Origin: Mycobacterium sp. ITM-2016-00316
GTDB taxonomy: Bacteria > Actinomycetota > Actinomycetes > Mycobacteriales > Mycobacteriaceae
Direction of reading: 5' to 3'
Assembly (NCBI RefSeq): GCF_002968335.2
Contig: NZ_CP134398.1
Coordinates: 4,464,001-4,528,000 of the forward strand
Length of the DNA: 64,000 bases
Within the stretch, counting starts at the first letter, position 1. Every line of letters begins with the position of its first letter. Made by a program: the position numbers and the translations under genes. Below are positions 37,083-45,800 of this stretch, piece after piece. Below the pieces are notes generated by a model that did not search any database, was not told the DNA's origin, and was given only the letters and a program-made list of their open reading frames with translations.

Positions 37083-38381
37083 ATGACCAACAAGTTCCAT
37101 CTGGGGTGGTTCCTGAACTTCGTCGCCGACGAATGGGACGGGACCTGGGGTGACGGGGCGCGTGATTTCACCGGAGAGTTCTATGTCGAGATGGCCCGCG
37201 ATCTGGAGCGCGCGAAGTTCGACTACGTGCTCATCGAGGACAAGCTGATGGTGTCGACGGCCTACGGCGGCACCATGGAGTACGACCTCAAGCACGGTGT
37301 GAACCCCAAACACGATCCGGTGCCACTGGCAGTGTTGATGGCCTCCGCCACTTCACGGCTCGGCGTCATCCCGACGATGTCGACCAGTTTCTACCCGCCA
37401 TTCCTGCTGGCCCGACTCTGTAGCACGGTGGACCACATCGCCCGCGGACGGTTCGGCTGGAACGTGGTCACCTCCGCCGAGGACCGGGCAGCCCAGAACT
37501 TCGGGCTCGACGAGCTGTATGAGCACGACGAGCGCTACGCACGCGCCAGCGAATACCTCGAACTCTGCACCAAGCTGTGGGAGTCGTGGGAACCGGACGC
37601 GATCGAGCGCGACCATCTGACCGGGACGTACGCCAACTACAAGAAGGTGCACACCGTAGATTTCGCGGGCAAGTACTACAAATGCCGCGGTCCGCTGAAC
37701 ACCGCGCCCTCCCCGCAGTACCGCCCGACCATCGCTCAGGCCGGCGCCTCTCCCCCCGGCCGTGAGCTCGCCGCGCAGCACGCCGACACCATCGTGGCAC
37801 CCGCCAACGGCATCCAGGCGATGAAGGACTACCGCGACGACATCCGGAATCGCATGGCGGCAAACGGTCGGGACCCGGCGGATTGCAAGGTGTTGTACCT
37901 TGTTTCGCCAATCGTGGGCGACACCACCGAAGAGGCTCTGGCGAAGCAGGAGCGCTGGTTCAACGATCCGCTGTACATCGAGTACATGCTTGCCGAGATC
38001 TCGTCGATCACCGAGATCGACTTCTCCACCTTCGACCTCGACAAGCCATTGCCGGACGTGTCGACCAACGGGGAGCGGGGCTCCCTGGAGAGCTTCATGG
38101 CCCGCGGAAAGGACAAGACGCTGCGTGAACTGGTCACCGGCAGTGGTCTTTCCGGAAATGTCCAGTTCGTCGGAACACCTGCCGAAGTCGCCGAGGAAAT
38201 GGGCTCGGTGATGGAACAGGTCGGCGGCGACGGCTTCCTGATCACCAGCCCGGTGATGCGCCTGAACCGTCGCTACGTCACCGAGATCACCGACGGGCTG
38301 GTGCCGGAACTGCAGAAACGCGGTCTCACCCGCTCCGACTACACCACCGCGATGCTTCGCGATCACCTGCGCGAGTTCTGA
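37083..38381 (+). CDS. FMNH2-dependent monooxygenase, NtaA/SnaA/DszA family (copy A)
   Basis: ATG 37083 (MTNKFHLGWFLNFV) gives 432 aa. This is a class C two-component flavin monooxygenase with a bacterial luciferase-like TIM barrel, using FMNH2 from a separate reductase. Family landmarks are ERAKFDYVLIEDKL, TSFYPPFLLARLCSTVDHIARGRFGWNVVTS, AAQNFGL and the C-terminal GGDGFLITSP. Members open N-C or S-C bonds (nitrilotriacetate, dibenzothiophene sulfone, alkyl sulfones). The exact substrate cannot be read. It is separated from the RibBA-like gene by 2 nt, so both are made together. Confidence 0.9.
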   Translation: MTNKFHLGWFLNFVADEWDGTWGDGARDFTGEFYVEMARDLERAKFDYVLIEDKLMVSTAYGGTMEYDLKHGVNPKHDPVPLAVLMASATSRLGVIPTMSTSFYPPFLLARLCSTVDHIARGRFGWNVVTSAEDRAAQNFGLDELYEHDERYARASEYLELCTKLWESWEPDAIERDHLTGTYANYKKVHTVDFAGKYYKCRGPLNTAPSPQYRPTIAQAGASPPGRELAAQHADTIVAPANGIQAMKDYRDDIRNRMAANGRDPADCKVLYLVSPIVGDTTEEALAKQERWFNDPLYIEYMLAEISSITEIDFSTFDLDKPLPDVSTNGERGSLESFMARGKDKTLRELVTGSGLSGNVQFVGTPAEVAEEMGSVMEQVGGDGFLITSPVMRLNRRYVTEITDGLVPELQKRGLTRSDYTTAMLRDHLREF

Positions 38382-38383
38382 GC

Positions 38384-39487
38384 ATGCCGGTCAGCGAAGC
38401 GTGGCCGCTTGGTCCCGGTGACGACGACCCCGCCCGGAGCGCCGTCGACGCGGCGGTCGCGGCCCTGCAAGCGGGCCGCATGGTCATCCTCATCGACACC
38501 GAAAAGCCGGACGATGACGGTGATCTCATGCTCGCCGCCGCACACGCCACACCCGAGCGAGTGGCATTCATGATGCGCCACACCAGTGGCATCCTCTGCG
38601 TCCCGATGCCGGCATCCGACCTCGACCGGCTGCACGTTCCGCCGATGGTGGCGCTCAATGAGGACCCGAATGGGGCCGGCTATACGGTATCGGTGAATGC
38701 CCGCAAGGGAATCGGCAGCGGAATCTCCGCAGCTGATCGGGCCAGGACCATATCGGTGCTCGCCGATCCCAGCAGCAAGCCCGGTGACCTGAACCGACCT
38801 GGCCACGTTTTCCCACTGCGCGCCGTCGAGGGCGGCGTGCTCCGCCGGGCGGGTCACACCGAGGCGGCACTCGACCTGACGCGCTTGGCCGGATTGCCAC
38901 CCGCCGCGGTGATCTGTGAGGTGGTGGACGACGAGGGCGCGGCACTGCGCGGGACACCGCTGCGCCTGTTCGCTGCCAAATACCGGCTGCCCATCGTCGC
39001 GATGTCGGATCTGCTCGCGTACCGGCGCAGTACCGAACGGCTGGTCGAATTCAGGGCGTCCAGTCGGCTTCCCACCGAGTACGGGGTGTTCCGGGCGTGC
39101 GGATTTCTCTCCGTGCTCGACGGCCGCGAGCATCTCGCCCTGGTGATGGGAGATATTGCGGAGCCGGGGGTCTTGCCGACACTGGTACGCGTTCACACCG
39201 AGTGCGTGACCGGCAACGTCTTTGGTTCGGAGGGCTGTGACTGCGAGCTCCAACTGGGGTACGCGATGCGGATGATCGCTGCCGAAGGCCGAGGAGTCGT
39301 GCTCTACCTGCGTGGCCACGCAGACCCGCACGGCGGCACGGACGTCCGCGATCAGGGGGTGGGCGCCCAGATCCTCGCGGACCTCGGGGTAGGGCGCATG
39401 CGCCTGCTGACGAACCACCAGGTCACCCGGACCGGCCTTGCCGGCTACGGTCTCGAGGTCGTCGAAACGCTGCCGCTACCTGCCTGA
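38384..39487 (+). CDS. RibBA-like protein with degenerate DHBP synthase and GTP cyclohydrolase II domains
   Basis: The 367-aa protein has the two-domain order of RibBA. In the DHBP synthase half, VSVNARKGIGSGISAADRA, GHVFPLRA and RAGHTEAALDLTRLAG are kept, but the catalytic loop normally DDExRENEGDL reads DTEKPDDDGDL, losing the Arg-Glu pair. In the cyclohydrolase half the zinc ligands (CVTGNVFGSEGCDC) remain, yet about 25-30 residues containing the QEGRGIGL loop and the catalytic Tyr are deleted; only TDVRDQGVGAQIL follows. Neither riboflavin step is likely. It may have been recruited for flavin handling or for a new reaction with the adjacent flavin monooxygenase. Confidence 0.82.
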   Translation: MPVSEAWPLGPGDDDPARSAVDAAVAALQAGRMVILIDTEKPDDDGDLMLAAAHATPERVAFMMRHTSGILCVPMPASDLDRLHVPPMVALNEDPNGAGYTVSVNARKGIGSGISAADRARTISVLADPSSKPGDLNRPGHVFPLRAVEGGVLRRAGHTEAALDLTRLAGLPPAAVICEVVDDEGAALRGTPLRLFAAKYRLPIVAMSDLLAYRRSTERLVEFRASSRLPTEYGVFRACGFLSVLDGREHLALVMGDIAEPGVLPTLVRVHTECVTGNVFGSEGCDCELQLGYAMRMIAAEGRGVVLYLRGHADPHGGTDVRDQGVGAQILADLGVGRMRLLTNHQVTRTGLAGYGLEVVETLPLPA

Positions 39488-39532
39488 CACAAGAAGTGAT
39501 GTAACCCTGGCGAAGCACGCTCGGCTGACCGC

Positions 39533-39542
39533 GTTTACAAAC
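39533..39542. promoter_or_regulatory. Palindrome GTTTACAAAC upstream of gntR copy 1
   Basis: GTTT-AC-AAAC, an AT-rich dyad in a GC-rich leader 45 nt before ATG 39587. The related regulator at 42037 also has an AAAC/GTTT dyad upstream. It could be an autoregulatory GntR operator. Confidence 0.4.
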
Positions 39543-39586
39543 CACTGCTTCTATGTGCGAGCGGGGGTTGTGAAGATCGGAGCACC

Positions 39587-40393
39587 ATGGTGTCAGCAGG
39601 CGAACCGTACGGGGTGTGCAGGCCGAGGTTCCACCACGCCGGTTCGACCCGTCCTGAGGTGATCTACCAACGACAGCGCCACAGCCCCGATCGGCTGAAC
39701 AACTCGCAGCGGCGCACCTATGACCTCCTGCGGTCGACCCTCATGTCGACCGGCAGGAATCTGCTTCTCGTGGAACACGAGCTCACCGAAGCGCTTTCGG
39801 CGAGCCGCAGCACGGTCCGGGCGGTGCTGCAGCAACTGGCGCGTGAGGGTCTGGTCACCCGCGAGCCCAAGAAGGGGACCCGTGCCGCCGGTTCGCTGCT
39901 CCTGCCCATAGACGAGCTCAAGACGATGGATCAGCTCGCCCGCGAGCCGTCTGCCCCTCTCGAAACCCGCACGATCGAATGCCGGCCGGTTGGCCGCCCG
40001 CCGGTGGTGTGCGACCGACTGCGGCTGCCCGACGGGTGGGACGTCCTGATGATCGAAAGCCTCATGGTGCACGACGGGATCACGATCGGGGTCACGGTGG
40101 GCTACATCGCCGTGAGCGAGAGTCAGTCGCACGACATAGATGTGGAGGGGCAGGACGTCATCGCGATATTGGAGCGGCAACTCGGGATTCGCATAGGCCC
40201 CAGCCGCACTACGGTCGGCGCCGTCACCGCCGACGAACAGACCGCCGACCTGATGAGTGTCGACGTCGGTGCCCCGCTGATCTGGCTCGAGGACGTCCTC
40301 GAGGACCACAACGGACAGCCACGGGCACTCTCACAGCTCCGGCTGCGCGGTGACCGAGTCGCGTTCAGCGCCATGGCCCGTCGCACCACGTGA
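39587..40393 (+). CDS. GntR/UTRA (HutC-type) transcriptional regulator, copy 1
   Basis: ATG 39587 is preceded by CGGAG. The 268-aa product has an N-terminal winged helix (about 45-105) with SPDRLNNSQRRTYDLLRSTL, ALSASRSTVRAVLQQLAREG and TREPKKGTRA, and a UTRA effector domain (about 120-265) with the typical LERQLGIRIGPSRTTVGAV and LIWLEDVLEDHNGQPRALSQ. A paralogue lies at 42037. UTRA domains bind small ligands, commonly substrates of the adjacent pathway, so these regulators are the best candidates for sensing the cluster's substrate. It converges on the monooxygenase at 40398 with 4 nt between stops. Confidence 0.9.
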   Translation: MVSAGEPYGVCRPRFHHAGSTRPEVIYQRQRHSPDRLNNSQRRTYDLLRSTLMSTGRNLLLVEHELTEALSASRSTVRAVLQQLAREGLVTREPKKGTRAAGSLLLPIDELKTMDQLAREPSAPLETRTIECRPVGRPPVVCDRLRLPDGWDVLMIESLMVHDGITIGVTVGYIAVSESQSHDIDVEGQDVIAILERQLGIRIGPSRTTVGAVTADEQTADLMSVDVGAPLIWLEDVLEDHNGQPRALSQLRLRGDRVAFSAMARRTT

Positions 40394-40397
40394 ACGT

Positions 40398-41714
40398 TCA
40401 GAAGCTCGACAAATTTCCCCGCAGCTGCGCGGATTCGTAGGAGGTCCGCGCCAGGCCGCGTGCCTGTAGCTCAGGTATCAGGCCGTCGGTGATCTCGGCA
40501 ACCACGCGCCGGTTGAGCGGGCCGGCCACGAAAAGCACGCCGTCACCGCCAACTTCGCCCATCATCTTGCCCAGCTCGTCAGCCACCTCGGCAGGAGTCC
40601 CCACTGGCTCGATGGCATGGGTTTGGGCCGCGACTTCTCGCAGGGTGCGCCGCGGATCCCCCAGACGCGCAGCCAGCGAACTCTGGTGTCCGTTGGTCTC
40701 GAATGTCGCTGCCAGGTCCCGCAACGGGGTGTCCACGTCGTAGGGCGAAAAGTCGATGTCGGTGATGAAGCCGAGGCCCGCCAGTCCGGCCTCGGGGTTC
40801 TCCCATACCTCGTCGTCGTGGCGCTTCTTGCGGTCCACCGCTTCGGCGTGGGTCTCCCCCAGATACGGCGTACACAGGAACAACACCTTGACCTCGGCCG
40901 GATTCCGCCCCGCTTCCGCCGCGCGGGCGAGGACGTCGTCGCGGTACTCCTTCATCTCCTCCACCGACGTCGCGGCGGCGATGATGCTGTCCGCATTCTT
41001 GGCGGCGAAGGCACGCCCGGCCGACGATCCGCCGGCCTGGACCAGTGCCGGCCGCCCCTGCGGCGGCGGCGCGGTGTTCAGCGGCCCACGACTGCGGAAG
41101 AACCGGCCGTTGAAGTCCACCGGATGGACCTTGGTGTGGTCGGCGAACATCTCGGCCTCCAGATCGGCGACCACGGCGTCGGCGTCCCACGAAGACCACA
41201 GTGCGCACACGGCATCGGTCATCTCCTGTGCCATCTCGTAGCGCAGGTCGTGTGCGGGCTGGCCCTGTTTGCCGTAGTTCTGCGCCGCCCGGTCCGAGCT
41301 GCCCGTCACGATGTTCCACCCCGCCCGGCCGGCGGACAGGTTGTCCAGCGTCGCGACCAATCGGGCCAGCTGGTACGGCTGATACTCGGTCACCGCGAGC
41401 GTGGGTACGACGCCGATGCGGCGCGTCGCGCTGAGCATCACGGTGGCCAGCACCGCCGGATCGTGCTTCGGCACCGCACGCGCATTGTGGAGGTAATACC
41501 GCATCGAGTTCTCGTATCCGTCGGGCACATAGGCGGAGTCCTCGATGATCAGGTAGTCGAAGCAGGCCCGTTCGAGCGCGCGGATGAAGTCGACGTGAAA
41601 CTCGCCGTTCATCCAATCCGTGGCGGCCGTGCCGCGCCATTGACTCTTCCAGTCGTGCACACCGAAACCGTTGCCCAGGAACCAGGCCAGGTGCATCCTC
41701 GGGTCACCATCCAC
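40398..41714 (-). CDS. FMNH2-dependent monooxygenase, NtaA/SnaA/DszA family (copy B)
   Basis: I start at GTG 41714, which has GGAGG six nt upstream; the Arg-rich reading further upstream is unsupported. The 438-aa product begins VDGDPRMHLAWFLGNGFGVH. It shows ERACFDYLIIEDSAYV, the flavin-site ARLVATLDNLSAGRAGWNIVTGS, GRFFRSRGPLNTAPPPQGRP and GGDGVLFVAG. It is most like copy G at 58060 (both have AWNIVTxSSDRAAQNYG-type sequence) and less like the 37083 and 49988-53997 group. Divergent from gntR copy 2 with 320 nt between. Confidence 0.88.
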   Translation of the reverse strand: MDGDPRMHLAWFLGNGFGVHDWKSQWRGTAATDWMNGEFHVDFIRALERACFDYLIIEDSAYVPDGYENSMRYYLHNARAVPKHDPAVLATVMLSATRRIGVVPTLAVTEYQPYQLARLVATLDNLSAGRAGWNIVTGSSDRAAQNYGKQGQPAHDLRYEMAQEMTDAVCALWSSWDADAVVADLEAEMFADHTKVHPVDFNGRFFRSRGPLNTAPPPQGRPALVQAGGSSAGRAFAAKNADSIIAAATSVEEMKEYRDDVLARAAEAGRNPAEVKVLFLCTPYLGETHAEAVDRKKRHDDEVWENPEAGLAGLGFITDIDFSPYDVDTPLRDLAATFETNGHQSSLAARLGDPRRTLREVAAQTHAIEPVGTPAEVADELGKMMGEVGGDGVLFVAGPLNRRVVAEITDGLIPELQARGLARTSYESAQLRGNLSSF

Positions 41715-41890
41715 GTCGGGCCTCCTCAATACCGTTCGATGCCAACGATTCCGGCGACGCCGATGCCGCTTCCGGTCACTCAACGCGGTCCGGGTCATCG
41801 GTCGATGTCGAATGCCGAACGTCTCCATTGCGCCGCTGCAAAGGCGGTTCGACGGCAGATGGCAGCTCGGGTGATGGCGATCACCGGTCG

Positions 41891-41905
41891 GCAACACCCG
41901 CGTAA
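41891..41905. promoter_or_regulatory. Shared 15-bp element, copy 2 (GCAACACCCGCGTAA)
   Basis: Fits GCAWYACCCGCGTAA. It lies in the 320-nt divergent region between monooxygenase copy B and gntR copy 2. The region 41715-42036 otherwise holds this element, a dyad at 41937, an ATTGCGCC half-site near 41826 that recurs upstream of the binding-protein genes, and the leader ORF at 41996. Confidence 0.5.
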
Positions 41906-41936
41906 AGCCCCCGACTTCTCATCGGCGACGAGTTGA

Positions 41937-41951
41937 AACAAACCGTTTGTT
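41937..41951. promoter_or_regulatory. 15-bp perfect palindrome AACAAACCGTTTGTT
   Basis: AACAAAC and GTTTGTT flank one C. It is 45 nt before the leader ORF and the most AT-rich spot in the divergent region, a typical place for a GntR dimer to repress its own gene and possibly the divergent monooxygenase. Confidence 0.55.
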
Positions 41952-41995
41952 AATTGGTGTCAGACGATTCCCCAACCGCTCAGCAGGAGGTTGTC

Positions 41996-42040
41996 ATGAG
42001 GATCTGTAGTCGCCAGTTCTGGACCGGCGGTGTGCGATGA
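41996..42040 (+). CDS. 14-codon leader peptide MRICSRQFWTGGVR, coupled to gntR copy 2
   Basis: ATG 41996 has the best Shine-Dalgarno of the region (CAGGAGG, about 6 nt upstream). It encodes 14 residues and stops at TGA 42038-42040, overlapping the regulator's ATG 42037 (ATGA). The regulator itself has no separate ribosome-binding site, so its translation should depend on the leader. A Cys codon at position 4 within an MRxCSR start resembles actinobacterial leader peptides of sulfur genes, which respond to cysteine supply; this parallel is inference. Confidence 0.55.
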   Translation: MRICSRQFWTGGVR

Positions 42041-42807
42041 GGCAGGGCCCGCCCCGGCCCGAGCGACCGGAAACTGTTTACCAGCGCAACCGCCAGACTC
42101 CGGACCGCCTCAACAACTCGCTGCGACGGACCTACGACCTGCTGCGCTCAACTCTGCAGAACGGACAGGGCGATCAGTTCCTGGTGGAGGGCGAGCTCAT
42201 CGATGCGCTGTCGGCGAGCCGCAACACGGTCCGCGCGGTGCTGCAACAACTGGCCAAGGACGGCCTGGTGACCCGCAGCCCCAAACGCGGCACCCGCTCG
42301 GCGGCGGCAGTGAAGCTGCGCATCAACCAGCTCTCTCCTGTCAAGGAATTCGGCGGCGACGCCAGCATCCGCGCTGAGCTCAAGAACCTCGAGTACCGTC
42401 CCCTCGGCGACCTCCGTCTGGTGCGCGAGCGATTGCGACTCCCGTCCGACTGGACGGTGCTCATGATGGAGTCACTGATCGTGCGGGAGTCCCAGCCGTT
42501 GGGCATCTCGGTGAGCTACATCGCGCTGCACCCCGACCAGTCCCGCGACCTCGAGTTCAACGAGCCAGACCCGATTCTCTTCCTGGAGCGGCAACTCGAC
42601 GTCAGGATCACCAGCAGTCGCACCACGATAGGTGCCACCGCGGCCGACGAGCAGTCCGCAGCGCTGGTCGGCATCGAGCAAGGCGCACCGATGATCTTCC
42701 TGGAGGACATCCTCGAGGATGCGAGCGGGCAGCCTCGGGCGCTGTCCCAATTCCGGATGCGCAGCGACCGCATTGCGTTCACAGCGAGTGCGTCGCGCTC
42801 GGCCTGA
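42037..42807 (+). CDS. GntR/UTRA (HutC-type) transcriptional regulator, copy 2
   Basis: This 256-aa protein starts MRQGPPRPERPETVYQRNRQ and overlaps the leader ORF. Winged helix: PDRLNNSLRRTYDLLRSTLQ, LSASRNTVRAVLQQLAKDGL. UTRA domain: LERQLDVRITSSRTTIGATA and MIFLEDILEDASGQPRALSQ. It is paralogous to the regulator at 39587 over the whole length; the effector-domain differences suggest a second ligand. It converges on the ABC exporter with 9 nt between stops. Confidence 0.92.
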   Translation: MRQGPPRPERPETVYQRNRQTPDRLNNSLRRTYDLLRSTLQNGQGDQFLVEGELIDALSASRNTVRAVLQQLAKDGLVTRSPKRGTRSAAAVKLRINQLSPVKEFGGDASIRAELKNLEYRPLGDLRLVRERLRLPSDWTVLMMESLIVRESQPLGISVSYIALHPDQSRDLEFNEPDPILFLERQLDVRITSSRTTIGATAADEQSAALVGIEQGAPMIFLEDILEDASGQPRALSQFRMRSDRIAFTASASRSA

Positions 42808-42816
42808 CTCGCGGGG

Positions 42817-45800
42817 TCAGGCCACCGGCTGGTGCTCGGTGTTGGCGGTCCACAGGGCCGCGTACCGGCCACCGAGGGTGAGCAGCTCCTCGTGCGAGCC
42901 GTCCTCGACGATCAGCCCGTTGTCCACGACCAGCACGCGTTGCGCGGCGCGGGCGGTCTGCAGCCGGTGAGCGATCACGATCGTGGTGCGGCCCTGCGAG
43001 ACCTGATTCATGGCACGCTGCACCTGCGCCTCGGTGGCCAGGTCCAGATTCGCCGTTGCCTCGTCCAGCAGCAGGATGCGCGGGTCAACCAGTAGAGCGC
43101 GGGCCAGCCCCAGCAGTTGGCGCTGGCCGGCCGACAGTGACCCGCCCTGCTCACTGACGGGAGTGTGGTAGCCGTGGGGCAGTTCGGCGATGAAGGCGTG
43201 CGCTCCGACCGCACGGGCCGCCTGTTCGACGAGTAGATCCGGTGCATCCGGGTTGCCGTAGGCGATGTTGGAGCGGATCGTTCCGGAGAACAGAAACGGC
43301 TCCTGCGGGACGTAGCCCAGTTGGCGGCGATACGCCACCAGGTCGAGCTCGCGGAGCGGCAACCCGTCGATCAACACGGTTCCCGAGGTGGGGTCGTAGA
43401 ACCGGGCGATGAGCTTGACCAGGGTCGACTTACCGGCCCCGGTGGTGCCCACCAGCGCCACCGTCTGCCCCGCCGGAATCTCAAGCGAGACATCGTTCAT
43501 CGCGACCAAGCCGGTGCTCGGGTAGACGAATGTGACGTGATCGAGCTGGATTCGGCCATCCAGCCGCTCCCTCCGGGCGCCCGACTCGGCCGCAGGCGTC
43601 GCGCTCGGCGTCCTGAGCAGCTCGCGCAGCTGGGTCAACGCAACACCCGCCTGCAGCCATTGGTCGAACACGAAGGACAGCTGCTGAATCGGTGTGAAGA
43701 ACAGATCCAGGTACAGCAGGAAGGCGATGAGCACGCCGTAGCTGAGGTCACCCTCGATCAGGCGCGGTGCTGCGACCGCGAGCGCGATCGCCTTCGCAAC
43801 GATGCTGAGCAGCAGCAGGAAGGGAAAGAACCGGGCCATCAGCTCGGCCGAGCGAACCCGAGCCGTGCAGTAGGAGTCCGCGAGCAGCGCGAAACGCGCC
43901 TCGTTGGCCGGTTGCTGGCAGTAGGCCTGGCTCACCGCGACCCCGGCCAGGCTTTCCTGCATGTTGCCGTAGAGCACCGATACCCGCTCACGGGCCAGCA
44001 GATACGTCCGCCCCGACTCGCTGCGGAACCACAGCGTCGCGGCGATCAGGAACGGCAGCACCGCCGCGGTCGCCAGGGCCAGCTGCGGATCGAAGATGGC
44101 CAGCGCCACCGCCACCCCGGCGCAGGACAGCAGGCTCACCATCGCCGTCAACAGGCCCTGCTGCAGAAGCTGGGCAAAGGCCTCCACATCGGAGGTCATC
44201 CGGGTCATGATGTGGCCCGCCATGAACTGCTCGTAGTAGTTGAGCGCAAGCCGCTGCAGGTGGGCGAAGGTGCGCACGCGCAGACCGAACAGCACCCGCT
44301 CCGCCGTTCGTTGGGTGAAGACCACCATCACCCTGGTGTTGATCCAGATCAACACCTGCACCGCCGCGAGTACCAGGCACACCACGACCAACGCCCGGTG
44401 CGAGTTCTTCAGCACGCCATGGTCGAGCCCGTACCGAATCAGCACCGGTGCAGAGATCCACAACATCCCGTCGAACACCACCAGCAGGCTCGCCAACAGC
44501 AGCGGCCGGCGGAACGGTCGGAAAACGCTGGCCATGGACAGTTCCCGGACCGGCGCGGTCGCCTCTGCCATGTCGATGTCCGGCGTGTCCCGCAGCGGCG
44601 GCAGCGCCCGCACCGCTTCGGTCAACTTCGGGGAAACCCTCGACAACCCGGCCAGCGTCGAGGCATCCCCACTCATCCCGGGCCCCTGCGATCCAGAGGC
44701 TGCCCGGGTGGCCGCCTCGCTGGTGAAACTGCTCATCTTCGGCGCGCCCAGCCGGGAGACACCCTCGGGCCAGGCCACCGGGTCGAGCGCGACCACCGGC
44801 GGCTCTGCCGACGCCGAACCGGCGGCTGTCGCATCGGGACCGGTCAGCAGCTCGCGGAACAGCTCCGAGCGCGCCAGCAGCTCCTCGGTCGTCCCACTGT
44901 CGACGATCCGGCCGCGGTCCAGCACGATCACCCGGTCCGCGAGCATCAGGGTCGATCGCCGGTGCGCGATGAGCACCGTGGTGCGCCGGTCGCGCACCTC
45001 CTCCAGCGAGCGGTGCACAGCGTGTTCGGTCCGCGCGTCGATCGCCGAGGTGGCATCGTCGAGAATGAGCACGGTCGGGTTGGTCAGGGCCGCGCGAGCC
45101 AGCGCCAGCCGCTGCCGCTGGCCACCGGACAGCGTGAAGCCACGCTCCCCGACCAGCGTGTCGTAGCCCTCGGGTAGCCCCGCGACGAATCCGTGCGCGT
45201 GCGCGGCCACGGCGGCGTGTTCCACCTCGTCGTCGCTGGCATCCGGGCGGCCGAACGCGATGTTGTCCCTGATCGTCGTGGAGAACAGGAAACCTTCCTC
45301 GAAGACGATGCCGACGTTCGCGCGCAGCGAGGTCAGGCTGTAATCGCGGATGTCGCGGCCATCAAGCCGAACCGTCCCGGCGGTGGGATCGTGGAAGCGC
45401 GCCAGCAGATGGGCCAACGTCGACTTGCCGGACCCGGAGGCGCCGACGATGGCGACCGTCTCCCCCGGCGCAATCCGCAGACAGATGTCCTGCAGGACCG
45501 GTTCGCCGCCCGGATAACCGAAGTCGACATGGTCGAGTTCGACCAGGCCGACCGGTTCGGTGAGCATCACCGGGTCACGCGGCTCCTGCACGCGGGACTC
45601 GATCGACAGCAGCTCCACGATCCGCTGTGCACCAGCGCGCGCCTGCTGGCTGGTGGCCATCAGACCGGACAGGAAACGCACCGGAGCGACCAGCTGCAGG
45701 ATGTAGCTGCCGAAGGCCAGGAACACGCCCAACGACACCTGCCCCTGCATCACCAGCCACCCCCCGAGTCCGAGCACCGCAAGCTGGGTCAGCCCGGGAA

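Noticed and set aside
39553..39573. Six-codon ORF MCERGL before gntR copy 1 as a second Cys leader
   Set aside because: Too short, no Shine-Dalgarno and not overlapping the regulator start; probably chance.
43321..45177. 618-aa open frame opposite the ABC exporter
   Set aside because: Antisense of intact ABC domains; no motif and no start signal.
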